39,424 nt of DNA, from NCBI GenBank assembly GCA_016792585.1, contig JAEULB010000002.1, positions 1 to 39,424 of the forward strand. Reading direction: 5' to 3'. Shown piece after piece: positions 1 to 8,722 of this stretch. The notes under the pieces were generated by a model. The model saw only the letters and a list, made by a program, of their open reading frames with translations, was not told where the DNA came from and searched no databases. A program made the position numbers and the translations under genes. Within the stretch, counting starts at the first letter, position 1. Every line of letters starts with the position of its first letter. This stretch comes from Rhodospirillaceae bacterium (lineage in GTDB: Bacteria; Pseudomonadota; Alphaproteobacteria; SHVZ01).

Positions 1-168
1 TCGAAGCTCTCCGACGCGGTCAGCGAAGGTCTCGGCTCGATCGTCGATGCGGACCTGGCGAAGGAGTCCTCGCGTCTGCAGGCCCTGCAGGTGCAGCAGC
101 AGCTCTCGGTCCAGACCCTCAACATCGCGAACCAGAAGCCGCAGGGCCTGCTCAGCCTGTTCAGGTAG
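1..168 (+). CDS. fliC: Flagellin, C-terminal end (partial)
   Basis: Frame 1 is open from the window edge to TAG at 166-168 and encodes 55 residues. The tail reads as a heptad-like helix rich in Leu and Gln ([19 protein letters not shown]) and ends in LLSLFR. That is the classic C-terminal D0 helix of bacterial flagellin, which packs in the filament core and carries the export/polymerisation end. The start and the D1-D3 domains lie outside the window, so the length and number of flagellin copies cannot be judged. It converges on the response-regulator gene with only 22 bases between the stops and no clear hairpin there. The family is recognised with good confidence; the symbol is the generic one for flagellin. 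Confidence 0.82.
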   Translation, partial: SKLSDAVSEGLGSIVDADLAKESSRLQALQVQQQLSVQTLNIANQKPQGLLSLFR

Positions 169-190
169 ACGGAGAACCCGCCCTTCGGCG

Positions 191-601
191 TCAGGTCGGC
201 TTGGTGGGACCGGCGTCGACCGCGCCGGAGGCCGCGCGTCCCTTCAAGGCGAGGGCGAGGCTGGCGCTGAGGGTTTCGGCGGTATACGGCTTGGTCACGC
301 AGGCCTTGCCGGTGAAATCCGTGTTCGGCCGGTTGCGCAGGCTGTAGCCCGTCGCGAAGACCACCGGCATCCCGCGCGACATGGCGGCCTGGTCCAACGG
401 AAAGCTCATCTGGCCGTTCAGGTTGACGTCGAGGATCACGACGTCGAAAGACCCTTCGGCGATACGCGCCTGGGCCGCCTCGAAGGTGGCGGCAACCTCG
501 ACCGACTTGGCGCCAAGCTCGCACAGTATCCGCTCGGCCTCGATGGCGACGAGGTACTCGTCCTCCACGACCAGGACCGACAGGTTCGCGACGATGGTCA
601 T
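191..601 (-). CDS. Single-domain response regulator (FATGY family)
   Basis: The 136-residue protein is a stand-alone receiver domain with no output domain. Visible sites are the acidic pair D14/E15, phospho-acceptor D58 in VVILDVN, T84, and K104 in VTKPY. The segment PVVFATGY (79-86) matches the 'FAT GUY' motif of alphaproteobacterial receivers, where the normal T-loop is replaced. Such regulators typically work with HWE/HisKA_2 kinases in stress or phosphorelay circuits. Its ATG lies 13 bases after the stop of the CheB-CheR-HWE kinase gene, behind a GAGGGG ribosome site, so the two are surely co-transcribed. It is inferred to be the kinase's phosphorylation target. With no output domain it probably acts by protein contact or as a phosphate sink. 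Confidence 0.9.
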   Translation of the reverse strand: MTIVANLSVLVVEDEYLVAIEAERILCELGAKSVEVAATFEAAQARIAEGSFDVVILDVNLNGQMSFPLDQAAMSRGMPVVFATGYSLRNRPNTDFTGKACVTKPYTAETLSASLALALKGRAASGAVDAGPTKPT

Positions 602-614
602 GACCCCTCGAAAC

Positions 615-3600
615 CTAGATCGGAGCGGTGATCCGGCACGTGAGGCCGTGCCGGTCCAGATGATGCGTGCATGAGCCGCGCAGGTCGTGCGCGACCACGT
701 TCTTGATCAGGCGGGTGCCGAAGCTCTCCACCGGCGTGCCGATGTCGATCGGCGTGGCGAACCTCTCGAGCCAGGTGATCGTGACCTCGCGGCCGGCGCC
801 GTCGGCCTTCACCACCCAGCTCACGTCCAGCGCGCCGCCGTTCTTCGACAGCGCCCCGTACTTGGCCGCGTTGGTCGCGAGCTCGTGCACGGTCAGCGTC
901 AGCGAGATCGCATGCTTGGACGACAGATCGACCGGCGGGCCGTCGAGCCGGATCGTCCTGGTCTCGCCGAAGGGCGTCAGCTCGGAGTTCAGGATGTCGT
1001 GCAGCGAGGCGCCCTGCCAGTCGCGCGACATCAGGAGGTCGTGGGTCTTGGCGAGCGCGCTGATGCGCTTCTTCAGCGTATCCGCCAGGTCTGGATGGCC
1101 CTTCTTGGTCGCCGTCGTCTGGCTGATGATCGAGTTGACGGTCGCCAGCGTGTTCTTCACGCGATGCTGCAGCTCGTCCATCAGGTGGCGCGTCTCCTTC
1201 TCGAGACGACGGAGCTCGGAGACGTCCTTGAGGATGACGCCGACCGCGGTGACGCGGCCCTCCTCCTCGTAGGGGTAGATGTCGATCAGGAAGTCCTGGA
1301 GGGAACCGGCACCGACGCGCACCGTCACGTCGAGGTTGACGACCTCGTGGCCCTGCTCGAACACCTCGTCGATCGGCCGGTCCATCCGTTCCAGCAGAGC
1401 GGGTGCCATGTCGCCGACAGTGCGGCCGATATGCTCCTCGATCGGTGCGCCGATCAGGTCGGCGAAGTGCTGGTTGACCTTGAGGTAGCGGCGATTGCGA
1501 TCGACCAGGGCCAGCCCGACCGGCGCGGTCTTGTACAGGGTCTCGATCTCGTTGCTGCGCTGGCGAGCGAGTTCCTCGTTGCGCGCCAGGTCTTCCTGTG
1601 TCTTCCGGATCTTGGTCACGTCCGAGAAGACCAGGACGATGCCGTCGATCTCTCCTTCCGAACCCCGATAGGGCAATACGCGCAGGACGTAGTGTTCCTC
1701 GCCGTTCTCGATCGAGAGTTCCTGCTCGACGGGCTGGCCCGATTCCAGGACATCCCGTGCGGTCTTCTCGAGATCGACACCGATGCGGGTGACGACGTCC
1801 GAAAGCGGCCGGCCTCTCTCCTTTTCCTGGTCCTGGAAGCGGAACAGCGACAGGCAGGCCGGGGTGAAGCTCCGGATCCGGAGCCTCCCGTCGAGGAAGA
1901 TCGTCGGCACCTGGGTGCTCTCGATGAAGTTCTGCAGGTCCGAGTTGGCCCGGGCCAGCTGGTCAACCTTGTTCTTCAGCTCCTCGTTGACGGTGGCGAG
2001 CTCCTCGTTGGTCGACTGGAGCTCCTCGTTCATCGACATCATTTCTTCGTTGGAGCTCTTCAGCTCCTCGTTCGAGGTCTCCAGCTCCTCGACCGTGGTG
2101 CGGAGCCGCGTCCGGGCCTCGCTGAGCTCGTCCTCGAGCTGCTTGATGTTGTCCTCGAAGTCCGAGGCCGAGGTTTCGGTCTCGACGGCTTCCTCTTCCG
2201 CCGGGTCAGTTGCCTGGTCCTGAAACACGAGCAGGATCTCGCCGAAGCCGATCGGATCGGCGGTCACGGTGACGGTGCGATGGCCATCGTCCCCGTCGTC
2301 GATGCGGATCCGGCGCTGAATGCTGCGCTTGCCGGTGCGCCGCGCCTTGTCGAGCAGGGAGCGGATCGTCGATCTGAGCCCCGGCTTGGCGAGGTCGGTG
2401 ATCCGGTGGGACGGAAGGCCGACCGCGAGCTCCAGGTACTTGCCCGTCCGGCTGGAGGACCTGACGACATCGTTGCTCTCGTTGACGACGACGTGACCGG
2501 GCGCATAGAGGTCGTTGACCCGTCGCATCGTGAACTCGACGCGGTCGACGGTGCTGGGAAACCGCTCCTTCTGCTCGCGCTCGGTCGTGGGCTCGAGCAG
2601 CGGAACGAACAGCGGCATCGCCACGGACTGACGCATTCCGCCCTTGCGCCGGAAGATCCGGGTCCCGGCATCCACGGTGTCGAACAGGTCGCCGCGGCTC
2701 GCGATGTTCTCGGCGGAGCCGAGGAACAGCCACCCGTCCTGCTTGAGCGCGTAGTGGAAGACCGGGATGAGACGCTGCTGCAGCGAGGGGTTCAGGTAGA
2801 TCAGCAGGTTCCGGCAGACGACCATGTCGACCCGGGAGAAAGGCGGGTCCTTGATCAGGTTGTGGCTGGACACCCGCACCATGTCGCGGATGGACTGGTT
2901 CAGCACATAGGCATCGTCCTGCGAGAAGAAGTGCCGGTCCAACAGCTCGACCGGAACGTCCTTCACCGCGGCCGGCGGATACCGCGCCTCGCGCGCCTTC
3001 TGCAGCATCTGCTCGTCGATGTCGGTGGCGAAGATCTGGACGCGCGGCCGCGCGTCCATGCGCGAAAGCTGCTCGGCCAGCAGGATGGCGATGCTGTAGG
3101 CCTCCTCGCCGCTTGAGCATCCCGGCGTCCAGATGCGCACCGTGTCCGCGGCACCCTTGCCGCGCAGCAGCGCCGGCACGACCTCCCGCCTCAGGTAGTC
3201 GAAGGGCTCGGCGTCGCGGAAGAACGAGGTGACGTTGATCAGCAGGTCGCGGAAGAGCAGGCCTGACTCGCCGTCGCTGTCACGCAGGCGCTTCAGGTAT
3301 TCGTCGCCGCTGGCCGCGCCCACGACCTGCATGCGGCGATGCGCGCGCCTCAGCATGGTGGAGCGCTTGTACTGGCTGAAGTCGTGGCCGAGCTTCCGCC
3401 GCAGCTCCTGGCAGACGCGCGTCAGGAACTCGTCCTCCTCGACCAGGTCGGGGGCGCCGGCCTGGGCGCGGTTGAAGTAGTCGCGCAGCGCCCCCGGCAT
3501 GTCGTGGACCGGGAGCACCTTGTCGACCAGTCCGGTCGCCACGGCGCTCTGCGGCATGCCTTCGTATTTTGCGGTCTCGGGCTCCTGGACGAGGGTCAGC

Positions 3601-4100
3601 CCGCCCGCTTCCTTGACGGCGCGCAGGCCTTCGCTGCCGTCGCTGCCGGTTCCCGACAGCACGATGCACGCGCAGTTCGGACCCTGGTCGAGCGCGAGGC
3701 TGCGAAAGAAGACGTCGATCGGCCGGCGGAAACCCCGCGGCTCGGAGAAGTCGTGCAGGCGCAGGCGGGCCTGCTCGATGATCAGGCTCGCGTTCGGCGG
3801 GATGAGGTAAAAATTGTCGGGCTCGACGACCATGCCGTCGGTGACCTGGCGGACGCGCATCGTCGTCCGCCGGCTGAGGAGTTCCGCCAGCATGCTCTCG
3901 TGATTCGGATCGAGGTGCTGGACCAGCACGTAGGCGTGGCCGGAATCGGCCGGCAGGTGCGCCAGGAACGACTGGAACGCATCGAGACCGCCCGCCGAGG
4001 CCCCCAGGCCGATTACAGGACAGGCTGCGGGGAACCTGCCAGCATGGGGCTTGTCCGGCGCTAGGCCCGGCTTATCGGCATCAATTTCTTCTAAGGACAT
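615..4100 (-). CDS. CheB-CheR-PAS-HWE histidine kinase fusion
   Basis: The 1161-residue multidomain sensor starts at ATG 4098-4100; the frame stays open further upstream, but no other start precedes the CheB domain. The order is: a CheB methylesterase domain (about 25-210) with the triad Ser35 (GASAGG), His62 (QH) and Asp154 (GSDG); CheR with the SAM loop TPGCSSGEEAYS (about 325-340); a long coiled coil of NEEL-type heptads; two PAS domains; and an HWE kinase module with H979 in LQHRVKNTLATV, HELATNAAKYGAL near 1072 and the WLE motif near 1110. Such CheB/CheR-PAS fusions are known in alphaproteobacteria; their methyltransfer targets are mostly unknown. No receiver domain precedes CheB, so the esterase may be regulated by the fusion itself. 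The FATGY response regulator follows directly. The Shine-Dalgarno site is weak. Confidence 0.92.
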   Translation of the reverse strand: MSLEEIDADKPGLAPDKPHAGRFPAACPVIGLGASAGGLDAFQSFLAHLPADSGHAYVLVQHLDPNHESMLAELLSRRTTMRVRQVTDGMVVEPDNFYLIPPNASLIIEQARLRLHDFSEPRGFRRPIDVFFRSLALDQGPNCACIVLSGTGSDGSEGLRAVKEAGGLTLVQEPETAKYEGMPQSAVATGLVDKVLPVHDMPGALRDYFNRAQAGAPDLVEEDEFLTRVCQELRRKLGHDFSQYKRSTMLRRAHRRMQVVGAASGDEYLKRLRDSDGESGLLFRDLLINVTSFFRDAEPFDYLRREVVPALLRGKGAADTVRIWTPGCSSGEEAYSIAILLAEQLSRMDARPRVQIFATDIDEQMLQKAREARYPPAAVKDVPVELLDRHFFSQDDAYVLNQSIRDMVRVSSHNLIKDPPFSRVDMVVCRNLLIYLNPSLQQRLIPVFHYALKQDGWLFLGSAENIASRGDLFDTVDAGTRIFRRKGGMRQSVAMPLFVPLLEPTTEREQKERFPSTVDRVEFTMRRVNDLYAPGHVVVNESNDVVRSSSRTGKYLELAVGLPSHRITDLAKPGLRSTIRSLLDKARRTGKRSIQRRIRIDDGDDGHRTVTVTADPIGFGEILLVFQDQATDPAEEEAVETETSASDFEDNIKQLEDELSEARTRLRTTVEELETSNEELKSSNEEMMSMNEELQSTNEELATVNEELKNKVDQLARANSDLQNFIESTQVPTIFLDGRLRIRSFTPACLSLFRFQDQEKERGRPLSDVVTRIGVDLEKTARDVLESGQPVEQELSIENGEEHYVLRVLPYRGSEGEIDGIVLVFSDVTKIRKTQEDLARNEELARQRSNEIETLYKTAPVGLALVDRNRRYLKVNQHFADLIGAPIEEHIGRTVGDMAPALLERMDRPIDEVFEQGHEVVNLDVTVRVGAGSLQDFLIDIYPYEEEGRVTAVGVILKDVSELRRLEKETRHLMDELQHRVKNTLATVNSIISQTTATKKGHPDLADTLKKRISALAKTHDLLMSRDWQGASLHDILNSELTPFGETRTIRLDGPPVDLSSKHAISLTLTVHELATNAAKYGALSKNGGALDVSWVVKADGAGREVTITWLERFATPIDIGTPVESFGTRLIKNVVAHDLRGSCTHHLDRHGLTCRITAPI

Positions 4101-4182
4101 AGCTGGGGACTGACACTTCGGGGCTATCGCGCGGAAAACACGCGGGTCCCGCCCGGAGTTCCATCGAGTCCTCGACGGAAAC

Positions 4183-4215
4183 AAAAAAAAGGGCGGACCT
4201 CTCGGTCCGCCCTTT
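4183..4215 (-). terminator. Rho-independent terminator of the 5'-nucleotidase gene
   Basis: A perfect 12-bp stem (4188-4199 with 4204-4215) closes a 4-base loop. On the minus strand it is followed by a run of eight U (4183-4190 are A on the plus strand). It starts 22 bases beyond the nucleotidase stop and lies before the CheB-CheR gene start, so it separates the two minus-strand transcription units. Confidence 0.93.
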
Positions 4216-4237
4216 GCCTTTCGGCCTGGAGAGACGC

Positions 4238-5752
4238 CTATTTCTCGGTGATGCGGCCCTCGACCTTGGGGCTCACCGTCTTCTTCGCGGCGATGTAGTC
4301 GATCACCTGGCTCGCCATCAGCTTGGCGGCGGACTCGTCGATCATCGACTTGCCCTTCTTCAGGACCTCGAAGCCGTCGCCGCCGGCGGCCACGTACTCG
4401 TTGGTCGCGACCTTGTAGGTCTTGTTCGGGTCGAGCGGCTGGCCGCCGACCTTGATCTCGAGCACGCGCTTGCCCTGCGGCGCCTTCGGATCCCAGACCA
4501 GCGTCATGCCGGAGACCTGCATGAAGCGGCCCTGCTTCTCCTCGACGCGGCCGACCGAGGTCTCCATCGCCTCCCTGAGGTCGGAGCCCTTGAGCTCGAG
4601 CAGCACGGTCTTGTTGCCGAACGGAAGCTCGCTCAGGATGTCGCGGCGCTTCAGCACCACGCCGGCGTCGTAGGTCTTGTCGCCGCGGATGCCGCCGCCG
4701 TTGGTCAGGCCGACATCGGCCCCGACGGCTTCCCGGATCGCATCCGAGATCAGGTTGCCGATCGCCGTCTCCTTGGTGCGCACGTCGTCGCGCTTGGACG
4801 ACATCGCCACCGTCGAGGTGCCGATCTCGACGTTGAGCTCGGCATCGAGCTTGTCGTTGTGCTTCTTGACGATCGCCGCGACCTCGGCGTCCGGCTGCAC
4901 GCCCATGGTCGGGATCATCTTCCAGGCGTGCATGACCTCGACCCGCGGCGGTCCAGACTGCTGCGCGCGCTTGGTGACGGCGAGGTCGATCACAGCGAGC
5001 CAATGCGCGTCGTAGCCGGCCTTGTGGATCAGCGTCGAGCCTTCGTAGGCGGTCAGCGGCTCGTGGTCGTGGCCGCCGAGGATCAGGTCGACGCCGCGCA
5101 CGCGCTTGGCGATCTCGCGGTCCTCGGCGAAGTTGAGGTGGGTCAGCCCGACCACGACGTCGGCGCCCTGGTCCTTGAGCTGCTTCACCAGGCGCGTCGC
5201 CGCAGTCAGGTAGTTCTCGAACTTGAGGTCCTTGCCGGGGCTAGAGAGATGCTCTGTCTCCGGCGTGATGACGCCGAAGAAGCCGAACTTGAGGCCGCCG
5301 ATCTCCTTCATCGCGGTGGCGATCGCTGTGTGGAACAGCTTGCCGTCGGCCTGCGTCAGGTTGCCGGCGAACCACGGGAACTTGGACTCGTTCATCCGCG
5401 CCTTGGCCACGTCGTCGCCGAAGTCGAATTCATGGTTGCCGAGCACGGCGAAGTCGGTGCCGAGCGCGTTGTAGAGCTCGATCATCTGCGAGCCCTTGGT
5501 CAGGCCCGACATCAGCGAGGGCGAGATCAGGTCGCCGCCGAAGGTGGTGATGTGGTGCTGGGCCTGGGCCCGCTCGCGCTTGAGCAGGGTGGCGAGCTCG
5601 GCGAGGCCGCCGCGGCCGCGGATCGGCGAGATCTCGTAGACGTCGTTGGTGTGCAGGATCGTGAGCTTGACGCTCTGCGCCAGCGCCGCGAGCGGTGCCA
5701 GCAGCACCAGGGCGACGGCGAGGCTCGAAAGGAGACGACGGAACAGAGTCAT
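4238..5752 (-). CDS. Secreted 5'-nucleotidase / metallophosphatase (UshA-like)
   Basis: The 504-residue protein has a signal peptide (hydrophobic 5-24, likely cut after ALA-25/Q). It then carries a calcineurin-like metallophosphatase domain (LTILHTND at 30-37, FGGD, GNHEFDFG, GGHDHEPL) and a C-terminal 5'-nucleotidase domain (NGGGIRG, AAGGDGF). It probably hydrolyses nucleotides or sugar nucleotides in the periplasm for phosphate and nucleoside salvage. The first metal motif reads HTNDVYE, so the usual DxH histidine is Tyr39; this is seen in a subfamily of these enzymes. The ATG at 5750-5752 was chosen because it gives the signal peptide directly and has GGGGAG upstream; in-frame starts further up would add a proline-rich stretch. 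It lies 77 bases after the EAL gene, possibly in one operon, and ends at a strong terminator. Confidence 0.9.
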   Translation of the reverse strand: MTLFRRLLSSLAVALVLLAPLAALAQSVKLTILHTNDVYEISPIRGRGGLAELATLLKRERAQAQHHITTFGGDLISPSLMSGLTKGSQMIELYNALGTDFAVLGNHEFDFGDDVAKARMNESKFPWFAGNLTQADGKLFHTAIATAMKEIGGLKFGFFGVITPETEHLSSPGKDLKFENYLTAATRLVKQLKDQGADVVVGLTHLNFAEDREIAKRVRGVDLILGGHDHEPLTAYEGSTLIHKAGYDAHWLAVIDLAVTKRAQQSGPPRVEVMHAWKMIPTMGVQPDAEVAAIVKKHNDKLDAELNVEIGTSTVAMSSKRDDVRTKETAIGNLISDAIREAVGADVGLTNGGGIRGDKTYDAGVVLKRRDILSELPFGNKTVLLELKGSDLREAMETSVGRVEEKQGRFMQVSGMTLVWDPKAPQGKRVLEIKVGGQPLDPNKTYKVATNEYVAAGGDGFEVLKKGKSMIDESAAKLMASQVIDYIAAKKTVSPKVEGRITEK

Positions 5753-5829
5753 GTGGGGCTCCCCGGGGACGCAGTGATGGGTCATGTTAGCACCCGCCGC
5801 CCGCGGCGGAAGGGGCTCGGGCCCCCAAA

Positions 5830-7434
5830 TCACGCATCCAATATGTCGCGGATCGGCGTCGGCCTGCCCAGCAGGTAGCCCTGGCCCAGCGTGGCACCCA
5901 GGGCATGGGCCGCCTTGGACTGGTCCTGGGTCTCGATCGATTCCGCGATCACCGGGATGCCGAGGTTGCGGCAGAGCCCGATCATCGCCACCAGGAACGC
6001 CTTGTCCCGGCCGTCGGTCGTGGCGCTGCGGACGTAGCGGCCGTCGATCTTGGCGAAGTCGACGGTGAAGGCGCCGAGATACTGGAACGAGGCGGCGCCG
6101 GCGCCGAGGTCGTCGATGCAGATCGGGTGACCGCGCCGGCGAAGCCGGTCGACCAGCTCGGTCGCGCGGCCGAGGCTGCCGATCGAAGCGGTCTCGGTGA
6201 TCTCGAACAGGATCTCGGCGGCGTGGACCTTGTACTTGTGGAGCAGTTCCTCGAGCGATGCCACGAAGTCCGGAGACTCGACCGAGCGGCCCGAAAGGTT
6301 GATGGCGACCTTGACCTCGCGCTTGACCGGCGGGCGGGTCAGCTGGACGAAGGTCTCCTCGGCGACCATCAGGTCGAACTCGGGCGCCAGCGCCGCCTGC
6401 TCGGCCGCGGCGATCACCATCCCGGGATCGGAATTGTCGGGCAGCCGGCAGAGCGCCTCGTAGTGATGCACCTTGAGAGTATCCAGGAGGAGGATCGGCT
6501 GGAGCGCTATGTTGATGCGGCGCTCGCGGATGGTCTCGCGCAGCCTGGCGACCGCGCCGGCGGCGTCCGCCAGCAGCGCCGGCAGGCCGCGGCCGAGTGC
6601 GGCGATGCCGTCGACCGAGACCTGCGCCTGGGTGAAGCGCTGCACCGCGTAGAGCACGGCACGCCCGGCGTCGGCCCGCGACAGGCCAGCGGTCTCGAGC
6701 GCGATGGTGACCGCCTTGGCGGTCAGCGGCGGCCCCTTCGGCACCGCCTTCCGCGTCGCGTCGGTCAGGCTGTCGGCGAGCTTCTGCTCGTCGATCGGCT
6801 TCGCGGCGACCACGCCGAAGCGGCCGTCGCCGAGCCGTCCGGCGATGCCGCCCTCGCCGGCCGCCTGGCCCAGGATCTCGCCGATCGTCTGCATCAGGCG
6901 CTGGCGATGCTCGTGATCGGTGGTCGCCATCAGCTTGTCGAGGTCGCCAAGATCGAGCAGCGCCAGCTGGTCGCCGTCCGCGCCTTCGGCCATGCGCTCG
7001 GAGAGCGCGGTCGAGAACCCCTTCTCGGTCAGCGCCCCCGAGGCGCGGTCGCGTTCGCGCGCCGCGATCATGCCGGGCCGGACCACCGGCTGCGTCATCG
7101 AGACGAAAAGGCTGTCGCTGTCCGGCAGCCGGCAGGCGCCCAGCATGACCTCGCGCCCGGACGAGAGATGCACCAGCGCCGGGCTCATCCGCCCGCTCGG
7201 TCCGACCTCGCCGAGCAGCGTCTTGACGCGGCCGCGATCGGGGATCGCGATGATCGACAGGAACACCATGTCGTGCAGCTTGTCGGCGGAGCGCCGGGTC
7301 AGCGTCTCGATCGCGCCGGCGGCATAGGCGATCTTGCCCTCCGCCGACACCTCCATCACCGCGTCGGCGGCAGCGAAGGCGAAAGCGACGAAGCGGTCGC
7401 GAACCTTGTGGTCGTCGTTGGCCCCCCCGGACAT
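5830..7434 (-). CDS. EAL-domain cyclic-di-GMP phosphodiesterase with degenerate GGDEF
   Basis: The protein has 534 residues. An N-terminal PAS-like region (about 14-115) is followed by a GGDEF-like domain (about 125-270) whose signature has decayed to GDGRF (202-206), so it should not make c-di-GMP. The EAL domain (about 300-534) keeps the catalytic set: E326 of EAL, N379 (INLSG), E411/E414 (FEITE), D441-D442 (DDLGAG), K462, E498 (AESIE) and Q518. It is therefore probably an active phosphodiesterase that lowers c-di-GMP and favours motility, with the dead GGDEF domain as a possible GTP sensor. It has no membrane segment. It starts 10 bases after the oxidoreductase stop, which indicates co-transcription. 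The DFG-type loop reads DLGAG, a small variation. Confidence 0.88.
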   Translation of the reverse strand: MSGGANDDHKVRDRFVAFAFAAADAVMEVSAEGKIAYAAGAIETLTRRSADKLHDMVFLSIIAIPDRGRVKTLLGEVGPSGRMSPALVHLSSGREVMLGACRLPDSDSLFVSMTQPVVRPGMIAARERDRASGALTEKGFSTALSERMAEGADGDQLALLDLGDLDKLMATTDHEHRQRLMQTIGEILGQAAGEGGIAGRLGDGRFGVVAAKPIDEQKLADSLTDATRKAVPKGPPLTAKAVTIALETAGLSRADAGRAVLYAVQRFTQAQVSVDGIAALGRGLPALLADAAGAVARLRETIRERRINIALQPILLLDTLKVHHYEALCRLPDNSDPGMVIAAAEQAALAPEFDLMVAEETFVQLTRPPVKREVKVAINLSGRSVESPDFVASLEELLHKYKVHAAEILFEITETASIGSLGRATELVDRLRRRGHPICIDDLGAGAASFQYLGAFTVDFAKIDGRYVRSATTDGRDKAFLVAMIGLCRNLGIPVIAESIETQDQSKAAHALGATLGQGYLLGRPTPIRDILDA

Positions 7435-7444
7435 CCCGCCGATC

Positions 7445-8461
7445 TTACGTGGTCAGGACGATCTTGCCGATATGCTCGCTCGATTCCATCAAAGCGTGCG
7501 CCTTCGACGCCTCGGCCAGCGGGAACGTCTTGTAGAGCACCGGCTTGATCCGGCCGGAGGCCAGCAGCGGCCAGACCTTGGCCTTGAGCTCGGCAGCGAT
7601 ATGGCCCTTCTCGACCGGGCTCCGCGGCCGGAGCGTCGTTCCGGTGACGATCGCGCGTTTGCGCATCATCTTGCCGATGTCGAGCTCGACCTTGTTCCCC
7701 TTCAGCGCGGCGATGTAGACGATGCGCCCGTCGGTGTTGAGCAGGTCGAGGTTCTTGGCGAAATAGGCGCCGCCGACCATGTCGAGCACGACGTCGACGC
7801 CCTTGGCGGCGCTCGCCTTGATCACCTCGGCGAAGTCTTCGGTGCGATAGTTGATGGCGCGCGCCGCGCCCAGCTCGGTGCAGGCCTTCACCTTGTCGTC
7901 CGATCCGGCGGTCGCGAACACCACGGAATCGAAGGCGTGCGCCAGCTGGATCGCGGTGGTGCCGATGCCGCTCGATCCGCCATGGATCAGGATCGCCTCG
8001 CCGGGCTTCAAGGCACCGCGCTGGAAGACGTTGGTCCAGACGGTGAAGAAGGTCTCGGGCACGCCCGCCGCCTCGTTCCAGCCCATGCCGTCCGGCACCG
8101 GCAGGCACTGCACGACCGGCGCCGTCGCATACTCGGCATAGCCGCCGCCTGCCAGCAGCGCCGTCACCTTGTCGCCGGCCTTGTAGGTCCAGCCCATCTT
8201 CTCCGGCACCGCGGGGCCTTGGGCCCCGACCGCGACCACCTCTCCCGCGACCTCGAGGCCGGGAAGGTCCGAGGCGCCGGCCGGGGGCGGATATCCCCCC
8301 TGGCGCTGCAGCATGTCGGGGCGGTTGACGCCGGCGGCCTTGACCCGGATCAGCACCTCGCCCGGGCCTGGCTCCGGCACCGGCCGCGTCGCGGCTTTCA
8401 GCACCTCCGGGCCGCCGGGGGTCGAGATCTCGACCGCGGTCATCGTCTTCGGCAGCGTCAT
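7445..8461 (-). CDS. NAD(P)H-quinone oxidoreductase, zinc-less MDR family
   Basis: The 338-residue protein belongs to the medium-chain dehydrogenase/reductase superfamily, quinone oxidoreductase (PIG3/QorA-like) branch. The N-terminal GroES-like domain contains AAGVNRPDMLQRQG and DLPGLEVAGEV. The Rossmann domain carries ILIHGGSSGIGTTAIQLA, an NADPH-binding AxxGxxG-type loop. No catalytic-zinc cysteine/histidine set is apparent, as expected for this branch. It likely reduces quinones or enones in the cytosol. The ATG at 8459-8461 has GGAGAGG seven bases upstream and starts a normal-length family N-terminus. It heads the minus-strand run that continues with the EAL and nucleotidase genes, and it is divergent from the DUF1192 gene across about 70 bases. 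Confidence 0.9.
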   Translation of the reverse strand: MTLPKTMTAVEISTPGGPEVLKAATRPVPEPGPGEVLIRVKAAGVNRPDMLQRQGGYPPPAGASDLPGLEVAGEVVAVGAQGPAVPEKMGWTYKAGDKVTALLAGGGYAEYATAPVVQCLPVPDGMGWNEAAGVPETFFTVWTNVFQRGALKPGEAILIHGGSSGIGTTAIQLAHAFDSVVFATAGSDDKVKACTELGAARAINYRTEDFAEVIKASAAKGVDVVLDMVGGAYFAKNLDLLNTDGRIVYIAALKGNKVELDIGKMMRKRAIVTGTTLRPRSPVEKGHIAAELKAKVWPLLASGRIKPVLYKTFPLAEASKAHALMESSEHIGKIVLTT

Positions 8462-8530
8462 CGTCCTCTCCGCATTCTTCGGTGTTGGTCTAGTATCGCC
8501 GAAAGTCGCCCGAGCGGAAGGAGGGCTTCG

Positions 8531-8722
8531 ATGTCGGACTTCGACGATCTTGAACCGCGTGGGCCGAACAAGAAGGTCACGCCGAAGAACCTGGAGCCGA
8601 TGGCCGTATCCGAACTCGAAGAATACATCGAGCGCCTCAAGGCCGAGATCGCCCGCGTCGAGGCGCAGATCGCCGCCAAGAAGAATCAGGCGAAGGGCGC
8701 GGCGAGCTTGTTCAAGTTCTAG
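8531..8722 (+). CDS. DUF1192 small coiled-coil protein
   Basis: The 63-residue acidic/basic protein begins MSDFDDLEPR and contains LEPMAVSELEEYIERLKAEI, then an Ala/Lys/Gln helix ending in FKF. The short length and the 'SVxELExRIxxLxxEIxR' helix match DUF1192, a family of small alphaproteobacterial proteins of unknown role. The AAGGAGG ribosome site (8518-8524) six bases before the ATG is near perfect, which supports real expression. It is divergent from the quinone oxidoreductase. Its stop overlaps the stop of the convergent serine hydrolase gene by four bases (8719-8722). Confidence 0.88.
   Translation: MSDFDDLEPRGPNKKVTPKNLEPMAVSELEEYIERLKAEIARVEAQIAAKKNQAKGAASLFKF

Noticed and set aside
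687..3116. Long open frame (809 codons) antisense to the CheB-CheR kinase gene
   Set aside because: It is low-complexity and rich in Arg, Leu, Asp and Val, with no motif. It is the mirror of a well-supported gene in GC-rich DNA.
4101..5003. N-terminal extension of the CheB-CheR frame by 301 codons
   Set aside because: It overlaps the 5'-nucleotidase gene and a strong terminator in another frame, and has Arg-rich shadow composition. The CheB domain starts just after ATG 4100.
4214..5878. Long frame antisense to the 5'-nucleotidase
   Set aside because: It has no ribosome site or family motif, and the opposite strand encodes a clear signal peptide and catalytic motifs.
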